Shown: positions 24,089 through 32,176 of the stretch, piece by piece
Layout: each line of letters begins with the position of its first letter
How positions within the stretch are numbered: position 1 is the stretch's first letter
Assembly: GCF_003797765.1 (NCBI RefSeq)
Contig: NZ_RKMB01000012.1
Span: forward strand, 62,001 to 126,000
Source of the DNA: Ramlibacter sp. WS9
GTDB taxonomy: Bacteria; Pseudomonadota; Gammaproteobacteria; Burkholderiales; Burkholderiaceae_C
Direction: 5' to 3'
DNA length: 64,000 nucleotides
Notes under the pieces: generated by a model
Told to the model about the DNA's origin: nothing
Databases searched by the model: none
The model's input: only the letters and a program-made list of their open reading frames with translations
Translations under genes and position numbers: made by a program

Positions 24089-25546
24089 ATGACATGGCCA
24101 CACGTTCTGCGGACATTGACGATGGCGGGAGCGGCGTTGTCGCTGCTGGCTTCCTGCGCAACGCCCGGCAACGAAGCGCACGCAGTGCTGCGCGAGGCCG
24201 ACCGGGCCATGGGCGGCACCACCCTCAAGTCGCTGCGCTACGCCGGCAGCGGCACGGGCGCCAGTTTCGGCCAGGCGTATCAGCCGGGCATGGCTTGGCC
24301 GCGCGTCAACATCACTTCGTTTTCTCGCGTGATCGACTACGAGACCGGTGCCATGCGCGAAGATGCGGCGCGCAGCCGGGCCGAAACCACCGGGGGCAGT
24401 GGCCTTCCGTTGGCGGGCGAGCAACGCGCAACCGCGTTGGTGCGTGGCGAACATGCCTGGAATCTCACCGGCCCGGCGCCAGTCGCGTCGCCGGTGGCGC
24501 TGTCCGGGCGCACGCACGACCTGTGGACGAGTCCCCACGGCGTTCTGAAGGCCGGCATGCGAAATGCGACAGCGACCTTGCGCACGGAAGGCGGCAAGCG
24601 AATCGTCTCGTTCAACGAACCCGGGCGGTTCAGCGCATCGGCCTGGATCACCGCGGACGGCTTCGTCGAGCGTATCGATTCAGTCCAGCCCAACCCGGTC
24701 ATGGGTGACACACCCACCATCACCTTGTACTCGGGCTACCGCGATTTCGCGGGCGTGCGCTTCCCGTCACGCATCCAGCAAGAGCAAGGCGGTTTCCCGG
24801 TGCTCGACATCGCGGTGAAGGAAGTCGAGCCGAATGTACCCGCCGGGATCGAAGTGCCGGCGCTGGTGTCTTCATTCGCTGAGCGCGTGGCTCCTGAGAA
24901 AGCGGCCGAGGGCGTGTGGTACCTGGCCGGTGGCTCGCACCACAGCGTGCTGATCGAGATGAAGGATCACCTCATCCTGGTGGAAAGCCCGCTGTACGAC
25001 GGCCGCGCCCAGGCCGTCCTGGCCGAGGCGCGCAAGCTGGTGCCGGGCAAGCCGGTGCGCTATGCCATCAACTCCCACCATCACTTCGACCATTCGGGTG
25101 GCCTGCGCGCCGCCGCCGCCGAAGGCGCGACGCTGGTGGTGAGCGAACAGGCGCGGCCCTGGTACGAGCGCACGATGGCGCGGGCCAACAGCGTCAGCCC
25201 CGATGCGCTCGCCAAATCGGGCGCCAAGGTGGCCGTGACCGGCGTCAACACGCAGCGCACTTTCAGCGATGGCTCGCGCACGGTGGAGGTCTTCATGATC
25301 GAGGACAGCATCCATGCGCAAGGATTCATGATGGTGTGGCTGCCCGCGGAGCGCCTCCTGATCGAGGCCGATGCCTACACGCCAGGTGCCCCCGGCGCGG
25401 CGCCGCCTGCGCCGCCCAATGCCAACAACGTCAACCTGGTGCAGAGCATCGAGCGCTTGCGGCTGAACGTGGATCGCATCTTGCCGCTGCACGGCCGCAT
25501 CGTGCCGGCGAGCGAGCTGTATACGGCCACTGGGAGGCGGCCCTGA
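24089..25546 (+). CDS. Metallo-beta-lactamase-fold lipoprotein
   Basis: A 485-residue protein. It starts with a lipoprotein signal (hydrophobic segment ending LLASC, Cys near residue 22), so it is probably anchored in the envelope. The N-terminal half (about 30-270) is beta-rich with no motif I recognise. The C-terminal half is an MBL fold with the zinc motif NSHHHFDHSGG near residue 330 and a late His in LPLHGRIVP. Substrate unknown. The chosen ATG has AAGGAAAA just upstream. The stop TGA overlaps or nearly touches the next gene. Confidence 0.8.
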   Translation: MTWPHVLRTLTMAGAALSLLASCATPGNEAHAVLREADRAMGGTTLKSLRYAGSGTGASFGQAYQPGMAWPRVNITSFSRVIDYETGAMREDAARSRAETTGGSGLPLAGEQRATALVRGEHAWNLTGPAPVASPVALSGRTHDLWTSPHGVLKAGMRNATATLRTEGGKRIVSFNEPGRFSASAWITADGFVERIDSVQPNPVMGDTPTITLYSGYRDFAGVRFPSRIQQEQGGFPVLDIAVKEVEPNVPAGIEVPALVSSFAERVAPEKAAEGVWYLAGGSHHSVLIEMKDHLILVESPLYDGRAQAVLAEARKLVPGKPVRYAINSHHHFDHSGGLRAAAAEGATLVVSEQARPWYERTMARANSVSPDALAKSGAKVAVTGVNTQRTFSDGSRTVEVFMIEDSIHAQGFMMVWLPAERLLIEADAYTPGAPGAAPPAPPNANNVNLVQSIERLRLNVDRILPLHGRIVPASELYTATGRRP

Positions 25547-25578
25547 GCACCGAGCCCGCATCGGCATCGCCGCCCGCG

Positions 25579-27195
25579 GTGCGGCACCTGAGGCAGGCGC
25601 TGCTGTGGCCCCTGCGGCTGATGCCTGTTGCGGGCAACCGCAAGGCCCCTTGGCAGATCCTGCGCGACATGGGCGACAGCTCGCCCTGGCGCGAGGTCGT
25701 GGACGAATACACCGGCGACGGCGGCAGCTTCCATGAGCGGCATTACCACGAGTTCACCGCCTTCCTGCCCTATGTCCAGCGCTTCCTCTACGGGGAAGGG
25801 CGTTCGCGGCGCCAGGACGGAGGGCGTGAAACCGGCTCGCCGATGCGCGTCTTCAGGCGCCACGACATCGCGCGCGTGCGCATGGCGGCGAAGCCCGGCG
25901 ACGAGCCGCTGACGCTCGACATCGTCCATGCCGACCTCTACTTTTTCTTCGACGTCGACCTGGTCCTGCTGAACCTGGAGGTCAGCGCCAGCGAGATTTC
26001 GTTGCCGCAGGCGCAGGAGCTGTTGTACCGCTTCGGCCGCGCCTACCCCGGCGGCTGGGACGAAGACGGCCAGCCCCAACACTGCATGGCCAGCGTCGAA
26101 TGGCTGGGCGCGGATGGGCAGGTGCTGGCGCGCTCGGACGCGCAGCAGCGCGAGCTGTTCCTCGCCCACGTGTGCGAGCACCGGGCGCCGCGGGTGTCGG
26201 CGCATTGGGCCTTCATGCTGCAACCCCTCGTCAGCGACCACTCGAGCGAACCCGGGCTGCTGCGCTTTCGCCAGATCGAGTACTACCGCATGCCGCTCAT
26301 GGGCTACCTGGCGCTGGACGACCCGCGGACGCTGAGCCGTGCCGACTTCGCGCGGCTGTGCCTGATCACCGGCGTGGGCGAAGCCGGCCCGGCGGCAATG
26401 CCGCACGCGCAGCACCTGCAGGACTTCGAGCAGCGCTTTTGCTATGACCGCTTCTGGGAGGACAGCGGCGCCGCGCCGAACACGCGCTACCTGTGCAGCG
26501 GGCATGCGCTGGTCGTCGTGGGCCAGGCGCATTCACAGTTCTTCAGCTGCCGTGACCGCGGCGTGCTGGCGCAGTTCCGCCACCAGCATTTCCTGCTGTT
26601 CCTGATCGCGCACTTTCAGAAGGCCGCGCTGCTGATGTTCTCGGACCGGCTGGCCGAAGCCCTGATGCGGCTGGACATCGCCGACCCGCCCAGCATCCGC
26701 CGCTTCAAGCGCTCCATCCGCGAGAGCTTCGCCGGCTTCCTGCGCTTCACGCACCGCTACTGGTTCCACGAGATCTCGCAGCAGTCGCACGTCAAGGCGC
26801 TGTGGCACATGTGCGAACAGAACCTCGAACTCGAGCCGCTCTACGCCGAAGTGAAGGAGCGCATCAAGGACATGAACAGCTACCTGGACGCCGACAGCCT
26901 GCGCAGGCAGGCCAACACCGTGGTGCGGCTGACCGTGGTCACGATCTTCGGATTGATCGGCACCGTGACGACGGGCTTCCTGGGGATGAATCTCATCGCC
27001 GAGGCTGATGCGCCGCCGGCGAAGAAGTTGTTCTACTTCGCGGCGGTCTTCATCCCCACGATCTTCCTGACCTTCTACACCATGACCAAGTCCAAGGGAC
27101 TGTCCGACTTCCTCGACGCGCTGTCGGACGAGCGGCTCTCGGCCTGGCAGAAGTTCAAGGCGCTGGCGGCTGTCTGGCGCCGCGCCGAGGAGTAG
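25579..27195 (+). CDS. CorA-like membrane protein with a GMN motif
   Basis: About 538 residues. A long cytoplasmic region is followed by helices (about 380-475) and two C-terminal transmembrane segments (about 455-475 and 490-510). The first ends in GFLGMNLI, the GMN signature of CorA-type Mg2+ channels. The soluble part is much longer than in standard CorA (about 320 residues in total) and not obviously similar, so this is a divergent family member, not corA itself. The start is uncertain: GTG at 25579 and ATG at 25621 are candidates, and a CTG overlapping the upstream stop is also in frame. It probably shares a message with the MBL lipoprotein gene. Confidence 0.7.
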   Translation: MRHLRQALLWPLRLMPVAGNRKAPWQILRDMGDSSPWREVVDEYTGDGGSFHERHYHEFTAFLPYVQRFLYGEGRSRRQDGGRETGSPMRVFRRHDIARVRMAAKPGDEPLTLDIVHADLYFFFDVDLVLLNLEVSASEISLPQAQELLYRFGRAYPGGWDEDGQPQHCMASVEWLGADGQVLARSDAQQRELFLAHVCEHRAPRVSAHWAFMLQPLVSDHSSEPGLLRFRQIEYYRMPLMGYLALDDPRTLSRADFARLCLITGVGEAGPAAMPHAQHLQDFEQRFCYDRFWEDSGAAPNTRYLCSGHALVVVGQAHSQFFSCRDRGVLAQFRHQHFLLFLIAHFQKAALLMFSDRLAEALMRLDIADPPSIRRFKRSIRESFAGFLRFTHRYWFHEISQQSHVKALWHMCEQNLELEPLYAEVKERIKDMNSYLDADSLRRQANTVVRLTVVTIFGLIGTVTTGFLGMNLIAEADAPPAKKLFYFAAVFIPTIFLTFYTMTKSKGLSDFLDALSDERLSAWQKFKALAAVWRRAEE

Positions 27196-27207
27196 CTAGG
27201 ATTCAGG

Positions 27208-28173
27208 TCAGGCCCGCGCGCGGCGCCGCTCCATCCACGCGCGCAACTCACCGACCACGCCCTTGCGGAAGGCCAGCACGCACACCACGAAGATCGCGCC
27301 GATGATCACGGTGACCCAGCTGCCGACCTTGTCGGCCAGCAGGTTCTGCAGCGAAATCACGATGCCGGCGCCCAGCACCGGGCCGAAGAACGTACCCACG
27401 CCGCCCAGCAGGCTCATGAGAATGACTTCTCCCGACATCGTCCAGTGCACGTCCGACAGCGTGGCGAAGCCCATCACCAGCGTCTTGAGCGAGCCCGCCA
27501 GGCCGGCCAGGCCCGCGGACAGCACGAAGGCCAGCAGCTTGTACTTGTCCACCTCGTAACCCAGGGAGATGGCGCGAGGCTCGTTCTCGCGGATCATCTT
27601 GAGCACCTGGCCATAGGGCGAGGTCACGATGCGCGAGATGCCCAGGAAGCAGCCGATGAAGATCGCGACGACCACGTAGTACATCGTGGTGTCGGACCCC
27701 AGGTCGAGCACGCCGAAGAGCGCGCCGCGCGGGACGCCCTGGAGGCCGTCCTCGCCGCCGGTGAACGAGGCCTGCAGGCAGATGAAGTAGACCATCTGCG
27801 CCAGCGCCAGCGTGATCATGGCGAAATAGATGCCCTGGCGGCGGATCGCCACCAGGCCGAACACCAGGCCCAGGAAAGCCGCGACGATGACGCCGGCGAT
27901 GATGGCCAGTTCCGGCGACATGCCTTGCGCCTTGATGAAGTAGCCGGTGACGTAGGCCGAGGAGCCGAAGAACGCCGCGTGGCCGAACGAGAGCAGGCCG
28001 GTGAAGCCCAGCAGCAGGTTGAAGGCGCAGGCGAACAGGCCGAAGCACAGCAGCTTCATCACGAACACCGGGTACAGGCCCATCAGCGGCGCGATGAGCG
28101 CCAGCGCCAGCAGGGCGATGTACGTGATGCGGATCAGCTTGTTGTCGTTGGTCATTTTGTTCATGCTGTTCAT
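27208..28173 (-). CDS. livM: Branched-chain amino acid-type ABC transporter permease LivM
   Basis: A 321-residue inner-membrane permease with eight to ten hydrophobic segments. The family motif GHAAFFGSSAYVTGY is near residue 65, and the EAA-like GLAGSLKTLVMGFATL segment is near 225. The C-terminus is basic (AWMERRRARA). It overlaps livH by four bases. It is the last gene of the operon livG-livF-binding protein-livH-livM. The ligand could be a branched-chain amino acid or another small carboxylate or amide; the family transports several. Confidence 0.9.
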   Translation of the reverse strand: MNSMNKMTNDNKLIRITYIALLALALIAPLMGLYPVFVMKLLCFGLFACAFNLLLGFTGLLSFGHAAFFGSSAYVTGYFIKAQGMSPELAIIAGVIVAAFLGLVFGLVAIRRQGIYFAMITLALAQMVYFICLQASFTGGEDGLQGVPRGALFGVLDLGSDTTMYYVVVAIFIGCFLGISRIVTSPYGQVLKMIRENEPRAISLGYEVDKYKLLAFVLSAGLAGLAGSLKTLVMGFATLSDVHWTMSGEVILMSLLGGVGTFFGPVLGAGIVISLQNLLADKVGSWVTVIIGAIFVVCVLAFRKGVVGELRAWMERRRARA

Positions 28174-29054
28174 GCCTCCTTGCCGAACAGGCCCGCCGGA
28201 CGCAGGATCAGCACGATCACCATCACGACGAAGACCACGACACTGGAGGCTTCCGGGTAGAACACGCGTGTCATGCCCTCGACGACGCCCAGCCCCAGGC
28301 CGGTGACGACCGAGCCCAGGATCGAGCCCATGCCGCCGATCACCACCACGGCGAAGACGACGATGATCAGGTTGGAGCCCATCAACGGGTTGACCTGGAT
28401 GATGGGTGCGGCCAGCACGCCGGCCAGCGCGGCCAGGCCGGCGCCGGCGCCGTAGGTCAGCATCACCATCATCGGGACGTTGACGCCGAAGGCCTGGACC
28501 AGCTTGGCGTTCTCGGTGCCGGCACGCAGGTAGGCGCCGAGCCGGGTGCGCTCGATCAGGAACCAGGTGCCCAGGCAGACGACCAGCGAGGCCACGACCA
28601 CGAAGGCGCGGTAGTTGGGAAGGACCATGAAGCCCAGGTTGGTGGCGCCGGACAGCAGCTCCGGCACCGGGTAGTTTTGTCCCGATACACCGTATTGGTC
28701 GCGGAACACGCCTTCGAAGATCAGCGACAGGCCGAAAGTCAGCAGCAGGCCATATAGCGGATCAAGCCCGTAAAGGTGCTTGAGCATCGAGCGCTCGATC
28801 GCCACCCCCAGCGCACCGACGATGAGTGGCGCGAGGATCAGCGCCAGCCAGAAATTGATGCCGAACTTATCCAGCATGATCCAGGCGGCGAACGCGCCCA
28901 GCATGTACAGCGCGCCATGCGCGAAGTTGACGATGTCCAGCAGGCCGAAGATCACGGCCAGCCCGAGGCTGAGCATTGCGTAGAACGCGCCGTTCACCAG
29001 GCCCAGCATGAGCTGGCCCAGGAATGCCTGGTGGGGGATGCCGAAAATTTCCAT
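28170..29054 (-). CDS. livH: Branched-chain amino acid-type ABC transporter permease LivH
   Basis: A 294-residue permease with about eight hydrophobic segments. LivH features are DIVNFAHGALYMLGAFAAW near residue 38 and GLAALAGVLAAPIIQVNP near 210, with FAVVVIGGMGSILGS behind it. It is the fourth gene of the transporter operon and is coupled to livM by a four-base overlap. Confidence 0.92.
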   Translation of the reverse strand: MEIFGIPHQAFLGQLMLGLVNGAFYAMLSLGLAVIFGLLDIVNFAHGALYMLGAFAAWIMLDKFGINFWLALILAPLIVGALGVAIERSMLKHLYGLDPLYGLLLTFGLSLIFEGVFRDQYGVSGQNYPVPELLSGATNLGFMVLPNYRAFVVVASLVVCLGTWFLIERTRLGAYLRAGTENAKLVQAFGVNVPMMVMLTYGAGAGLAALAGVLAAPIIQVNPLMGSNLIIVVFAVVVIGGMGSILGSVVTGLGLGVVEGMTRVFYPEASSVVVFVVMVIVLILRPAGLFGKEA

Positions 29055-29079
29055 GGGTTCGTCAGTCGCCTGCGTTGCT

Positions 29080-29115
29080 CCCTCTCCCCGCTGGGGAGAG
29101 GGCTGGGGTGAGGGG
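29080..29115. repeat. Extragenic CCCTCTCCCC/GGGGAGAGGG palindrome
   Basis: CCCTCTCCCC (29080-29089) and GGGGAGAGGG (29093-29102) form a perfect 10-bp stem with a three-base loop, followed by CTGGGGTGAGGGG. This is a very common extragenic palindrome in GC-rich proteobacteria. It lies between livH and the binding-protein gene, where such hairpins often stabilise the highly expressed binding-protein message. Confidence 0.7.
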
Positions 29116-29128
29116 CAAGAGCCCTAAA

Positions 29129-30328
29129 TTACTTCTTCACCAAAGCGCACTTCGACTCGGCGATCGTCGTGAACGCCTGGTCGCCCGGCACCTTCGAGAC
29201 CTGCTTGTAGTAGTCCCACGGCGTGCTCGATTCCTTCTGGCCCTTGACCTGGAACAGGTACATGTCGTGGATCATGCGGCCGTCGGCGCGGATCTGGCCC
29301 TTGTTGTAGAAGTCGCTCACCGGCGTCTTCTTCATCTCGGCCATCACTTTGTCGGCGTCGGTCGTGCCTGCTGCCTTCACGGCCTTCAGGTACGTCAGCG
29401 CGGCCGAGTAGTCGGCGGCCTGCAGGCTCGAAGGCATGCGCTTGTACTTCTCGAAGAAGCGCTGCGCGAACTTGCGCGAGGCGTCGTCCTGGTTCCAGTA
29501 CCAGCTGTCGGCCAGCTGCAGGCCTTCGGTGTTGGCGAGGCCCAGGCTGTGCACGTCGTTGATGAACACCAGCAGACCGGCGATCTTCATGGTCTTGTTG
29601 ATGCCGAATTCCTTGGCGGCCTTCATCGCGTTTGTGAAGTCGCCGCCGGCGTTGGCCAGGCCCAGGATCTGCGCCTTGCTCGACTGCGCCTGCAGCAGGA
29701 AGGACGAGAAATCCGACGCGTTCAGCGGGTGGCGCACCGCGCCCACCACGGTGCCGCCGTTGGCCTTGACCACGGTGGAGGCGTCGCCTTCGAGCGAGTA
29801 GCCGAACGCATAGTCGGCCGTCAGGAAGTACCAGTTCTTGTTGCCGGCCTTCACCAGCGCGTTGCCTGCCACTTTGGCCAGAGCCACCGTGTCGTAGGCG
29901 TAGTGAACCGTGTAGGGCGTGCAGTCCTCGTTGGTCAGGCGGGCCGATCCGGCGCCGACGACCATGAACGGGCGCTTCTTCTCGGCCGCCACCTTGGACA
30001 TGGCGATGGCGGTGCCCGAGCTGGTACCGCCGATCAGCAGCGACAGGTTGTCCTTGTCGATCCACTCGCGTGCCTTGGAGCTGGCGACGTCGGCCTTGTT
30101 CTGGTGGTCGGCCGTCATCACCTGGATGTCGCGGCCCAGCACCTTGCCGCCGAAGTCCTGCGCGGCCCACTTGATCATCTCGCCGCCGGCCGGGCCGTCG
30201 ATGTCGGCGTACAGGCTGGACATGTCGGTGATGAAGCCGATCTTCACGGGCCCCGAGTTGCTTTGGGCGAAGGCGCTCACGGTGCCGAGGCCAACGGCCA
30301 TTGCGAGGGCGAGTGTCTTGAGTTTCAT
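29129..30328 (-). CDS. Periplasmic ligand-binding protein of the Liv-type ABC transporter
   Basis: A 399-residue type I periplasmic binding protein. Signal peptide MKLKTLALAMAVGLGTVSAFA, cleaved near residue 22. The mature part shows VKIGFITDMSSLYADIDGPAGGEMIKWA, the GGTSSGTAIAMSKVAAEKKRPF ligand loop and NWYFLTADYAFGYSLEGD. The ligand cannot be told: the usual branched-chain amino acid contact pattern is altered, as in homologues for amides or carboxylates. A good ribosome site (CAGGAG) precedes the ATG. It sits between livF and livH. Confidence 0.9.
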   Translation of the reverse strand: MKLKTLALAMAVGLGTVSAFAQSNSGPVKIGFITDMSSLYADIDGPAGGEMIKWAAQDFGGKVLGRDIQVMTADHQNKADVASSKAREWIDKDNLSLLIGGTSSGTAIAMSKVAAEKKRPFMVVGAGSARLTNEDCTPYTVHYAYDTVALAKVAGNALVKAGNKNWYFLTADYAFGYSLEGDASTVVKANGGTVVGAVRHPLNASDFSSFLLQAQSSKAQILGLANAGGDFTNAMKAAKEFGINKTMKIAGLLVFINDVHSLGLANTEGLQLADSWYWNQDDASRKFAQRFFEKYKRMPSSLQAADYSAALTYLKAVKAAGTTDADKVMAEMKKTPVSDFYNKGQIRADGRMIHDMYLFQVKGQKESSTPWDYYKQVSKVPGDQAFTTIAESKCALVKK

Positions 30329-30370
30329 TGCGGTCTCCTGGATAAAAGGGGTCGGTCGAGGGAAGGGCAC

Positions 30371-31075
30371 CTACACGCCGAGGAACTCCTGCAGCATCGC
30401 CATGTTGTCGGCCAGCTCGCGCTGCGCGAACTGCTTGACGATGCGGCCGTGCTCCATCACGTAGAAGCGATCGGCCAGCGGCGCGGCGAAGCGGAAGTTC
30501 TGTTCGACCAGCACCACGGTGTAGCCCTTGGCCTTGAGCGTGCGGATCATTTCGGCGAGCTTCTGCACGATCACCGGGGCCAGGCCTTCGGAGATTTCGT
30601 CCAGCAGCAGCAGGCGCGCGCCGGTGCGCAGGATGCGGGCCACGGCCAGCATCTGCTGCTCGCCGCCCGAAAGACGCGTGCCGGGGCTGCCGGCACGCTC
30701 CTTCAGGTTAGGGAACATCTCGTAAATTTCCCCAACGCTCATGCCGCCCGTGGCGATCACCGGAGGCAGCATCAAATTCTCTTCGGCCGACAGGCTGGCG
30801 AAGATGCCGCGCTCTTCGGGGCAGTAGCCCACGCCCAGGCGCGCCACCTTGTGCGGCGGCAGCTTGATCGCTTCTTCGCCATTGATCTTGATCGACCCTT
30901 TGCGCGCGCCGGTCAGGCCGACGATGGCGCGCATGGTGGTGGTGCGGCCGGCGCCGTTGCGGCCCAGCAGGCAGACCACCTCGCCCTCGTTCACCGTCAG
31001 GTCCACACCATGCAGGATGTGCGATTCGCCGTACCAGGCGTTCAGGCCTTCGATCTTGAGGAGTTCTTTGGCCAT
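30371..31075 (-). CDS. livF: Liv-type ABC transporter ATP-binding protein LivF, with Arg in the Walker A Lys position
   Basis: A 234-residue ABC ATPase. The signature LSGGEQQMLAVARIL, Walker B LLLLDEISEGLAP and switch His/Gln region (VEQNFRFA) are intact. The Walker A reads GRNGAGRTTT: the usual invariant Lys is Arg (codon CGC). Its partner LivG in the same operon has a normal GPNGAGKTT. I use the ATG at 31075; a GTG directly before it would add one residue. The gap to livG holds a G/C-rich repeat. Confidence 0.9.
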   Translation of the reverse strand: MAKELLKIEGLNAWYGESHILHGVDLTVNEGEVVCLLGRNGAGRTTTMRAIVGLTGARKGSIKINGEEAIKLPPHKVARLGVGYCPEERGIFASLSAEENLMLPPVIATGGMSVGEIYEMFPNLKERAGSPGTRLSGGEQQMLAVARILRTGARLLLLDEISEGLAPVIVQKLAEMIRTLKAKGYTVVLVEQNFRFAAPLADRFYVMEHGRIVKQFAQRELADNMAMLQEFLGV

Positions 31076-31089
31076 CACTCAGGCCTCCG

Positions 31090-31162
31090 ACGGGCCGCCC
31101 CTAGGCGGGCCTGGGCCCCCTCGGGGGGCAGCGCACTACACGAAGTGAGAAGCGTGGGGGTC
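31090..31162 (+). repeat. G/C-rich palindromic repeat between livG and livF
   Basis: The block CGGGCCGCCCCTAGGCGG...GGCCCCCTCGGGGGGCAGCGC...GAAGCGTGGGGGTCA aligns with 8108-8181 in the same orientation. It shares the middle hairpin with 18927-19020 and 36822-36914 on the other strand. It lies in the intercistronic gap of the liv operon. Confidence 0.65.
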
Positions 31163-31163
31163 A

Positions 31164-31937
31164 TTAATGCGCTCCTTGCAGTGCTGCGTCGGTCGTGCCC
31201 ATGTAGGCCTCGATCACCAGCGGGTTGGCCGAGACTTCGGCGTAGGGGCCGTCGGCGATGATGGCGCCGCGCTGCAAGACCGTGATGCGGTCGGCGATGG
31301 ACGACACCACGTTCATGTTGTGCTCCACCATCAAGATGGTGCGGCCGGTGGAGACCTTCTTGATCAGCTCGGTCACGCGGTGCACGTCCTCGTGGCCCAT
31401 GCCCTGGGTGGGCTCGTCGAGCAGCATCAGGTCGGGTTCCAGCGCCATGGTGGTGGCCAGCTCCAGCGCGCGCTTGCGGCCGTAGGGAAGATTGACGGTG
31501 AGCTCCTGGGCGAAGTCTTGCAGGTCCACTTCGGCCAGCAGTTCCTGCGCGCGCTGGTGCAGGTGGAACAGCGACTGCTCGGGTTTCCAGAAATGGAACG
31601 AGGTGCCCAGGTTGCGCTGCAGGGCGGCGCGCACGTTCTCCAGCACCGTCATGTGCGGGAACACCGCCGAGATCTGGAACGAGCGCACGATGCCGCGCCG
31701 TGCCGTTTGCGCCGGCTTCTCGTTGGTGATGTCGACGCCGTGGTAAGTGATCGTGCCGCGCGTGGGCGGCAGGAACTTGGTCAGCAGGTTGAAGAAGGTG
31801 GTCTTGCCCGCGCCATTGGGGCCGATCAGCGCGTGGATGTGGCCGCGCCGGACCTTGAGGTCCACGTTGTTCACGGCGACGAAACCCTTGAACTCCTTGG
31901 TCAGGCCTTTCGTCTCGAGAATGAACTCAGCTGCCAA
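31164..31937 (-). CDS. livG: Liv-type ABC transporter ATP-binding protein LivG
   Basis: A 257-residue ABC ATPase. Seen: Walker A GPNGAGKTT, signature region LPYGRKRALELATTMAL, Walker B LMLLDEPTQGM, and the switch His in VEHNMNV. The C-terminal tail (NPLVIEAYMG) is LivG-like. I set the start at the TTG at 31937, because AGGAGG (31942-31947 on the minus strand) stands just before it. The ATG at 31970 has no ribosome site and adds MARVPVSTGGD, which is not a family N-terminus. It is the first gene of the five-gene liv operon. Confidence 0.9.
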   Translation of the reverse strand: MAAEFILETKGLTKEFKGFVAVNNVDLKVRRGHIHALIGPNGAGKTTFFNLLTKFLPPTRGTITYHGVDITNEKPAQTARRGIVRSFQISAVFPHMTVLENVRAALQRNLGTSFHFWKPEQSLFHLHQRAQELLAEVDLQDFAQELTVNLPYGRKRALELATTMALEPDLMLLDEPTQGMGHEDVHRVTELIKKVSTGRTILMVEHNMNVVSSIADRITVLQRGAIIADGPYAEVSANPLVIEAYMGTTDAALQGAH

Positions 31938-32176
31938 GTCGCCTCCTGTTGATACGGGGACGCGGGCCATGAGGCTCGCGATGGGATGGCGAATGCTAGG
32001 GAGCCGTGTTGCAGTGCGATAGCGGGTAATGCCTTAGGTAGTTTTGCGTGATCGCGAACCCGGGGCATTCCTTTTGGGCCCCGGAAATCCGCTATTTCAT
32101 TGGCAGTATCGCTATCCAAAAGATAGCGTGCACGGGCCGGCGGCGTGGCTGTCAGAAGGCTGACTGTCCGGATGCC
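31938..32176. other. Gap between icmF and livG with two hairpins
   Basis: The stretch separates two minus-strand genes and should carry the liv operon promoter. It contains two stem-loops: CCGGGGC/GCCCCGG at 32060-32084 and CGCTATC/GATAGCG at 32110-32128. Neither is followed by a T-run on the minus strand, so neither is a clear intrinsic terminator for icmF. No consensus promoter stood out. Confidence 0.4.

Noticed and set aside
32110-32128. Hairpin CGCTATC/GATAGCG after icmF as an intrinsic terminator.
   Set aside because: No T-run follows on the minus strand; kept only as a note in the gap description.
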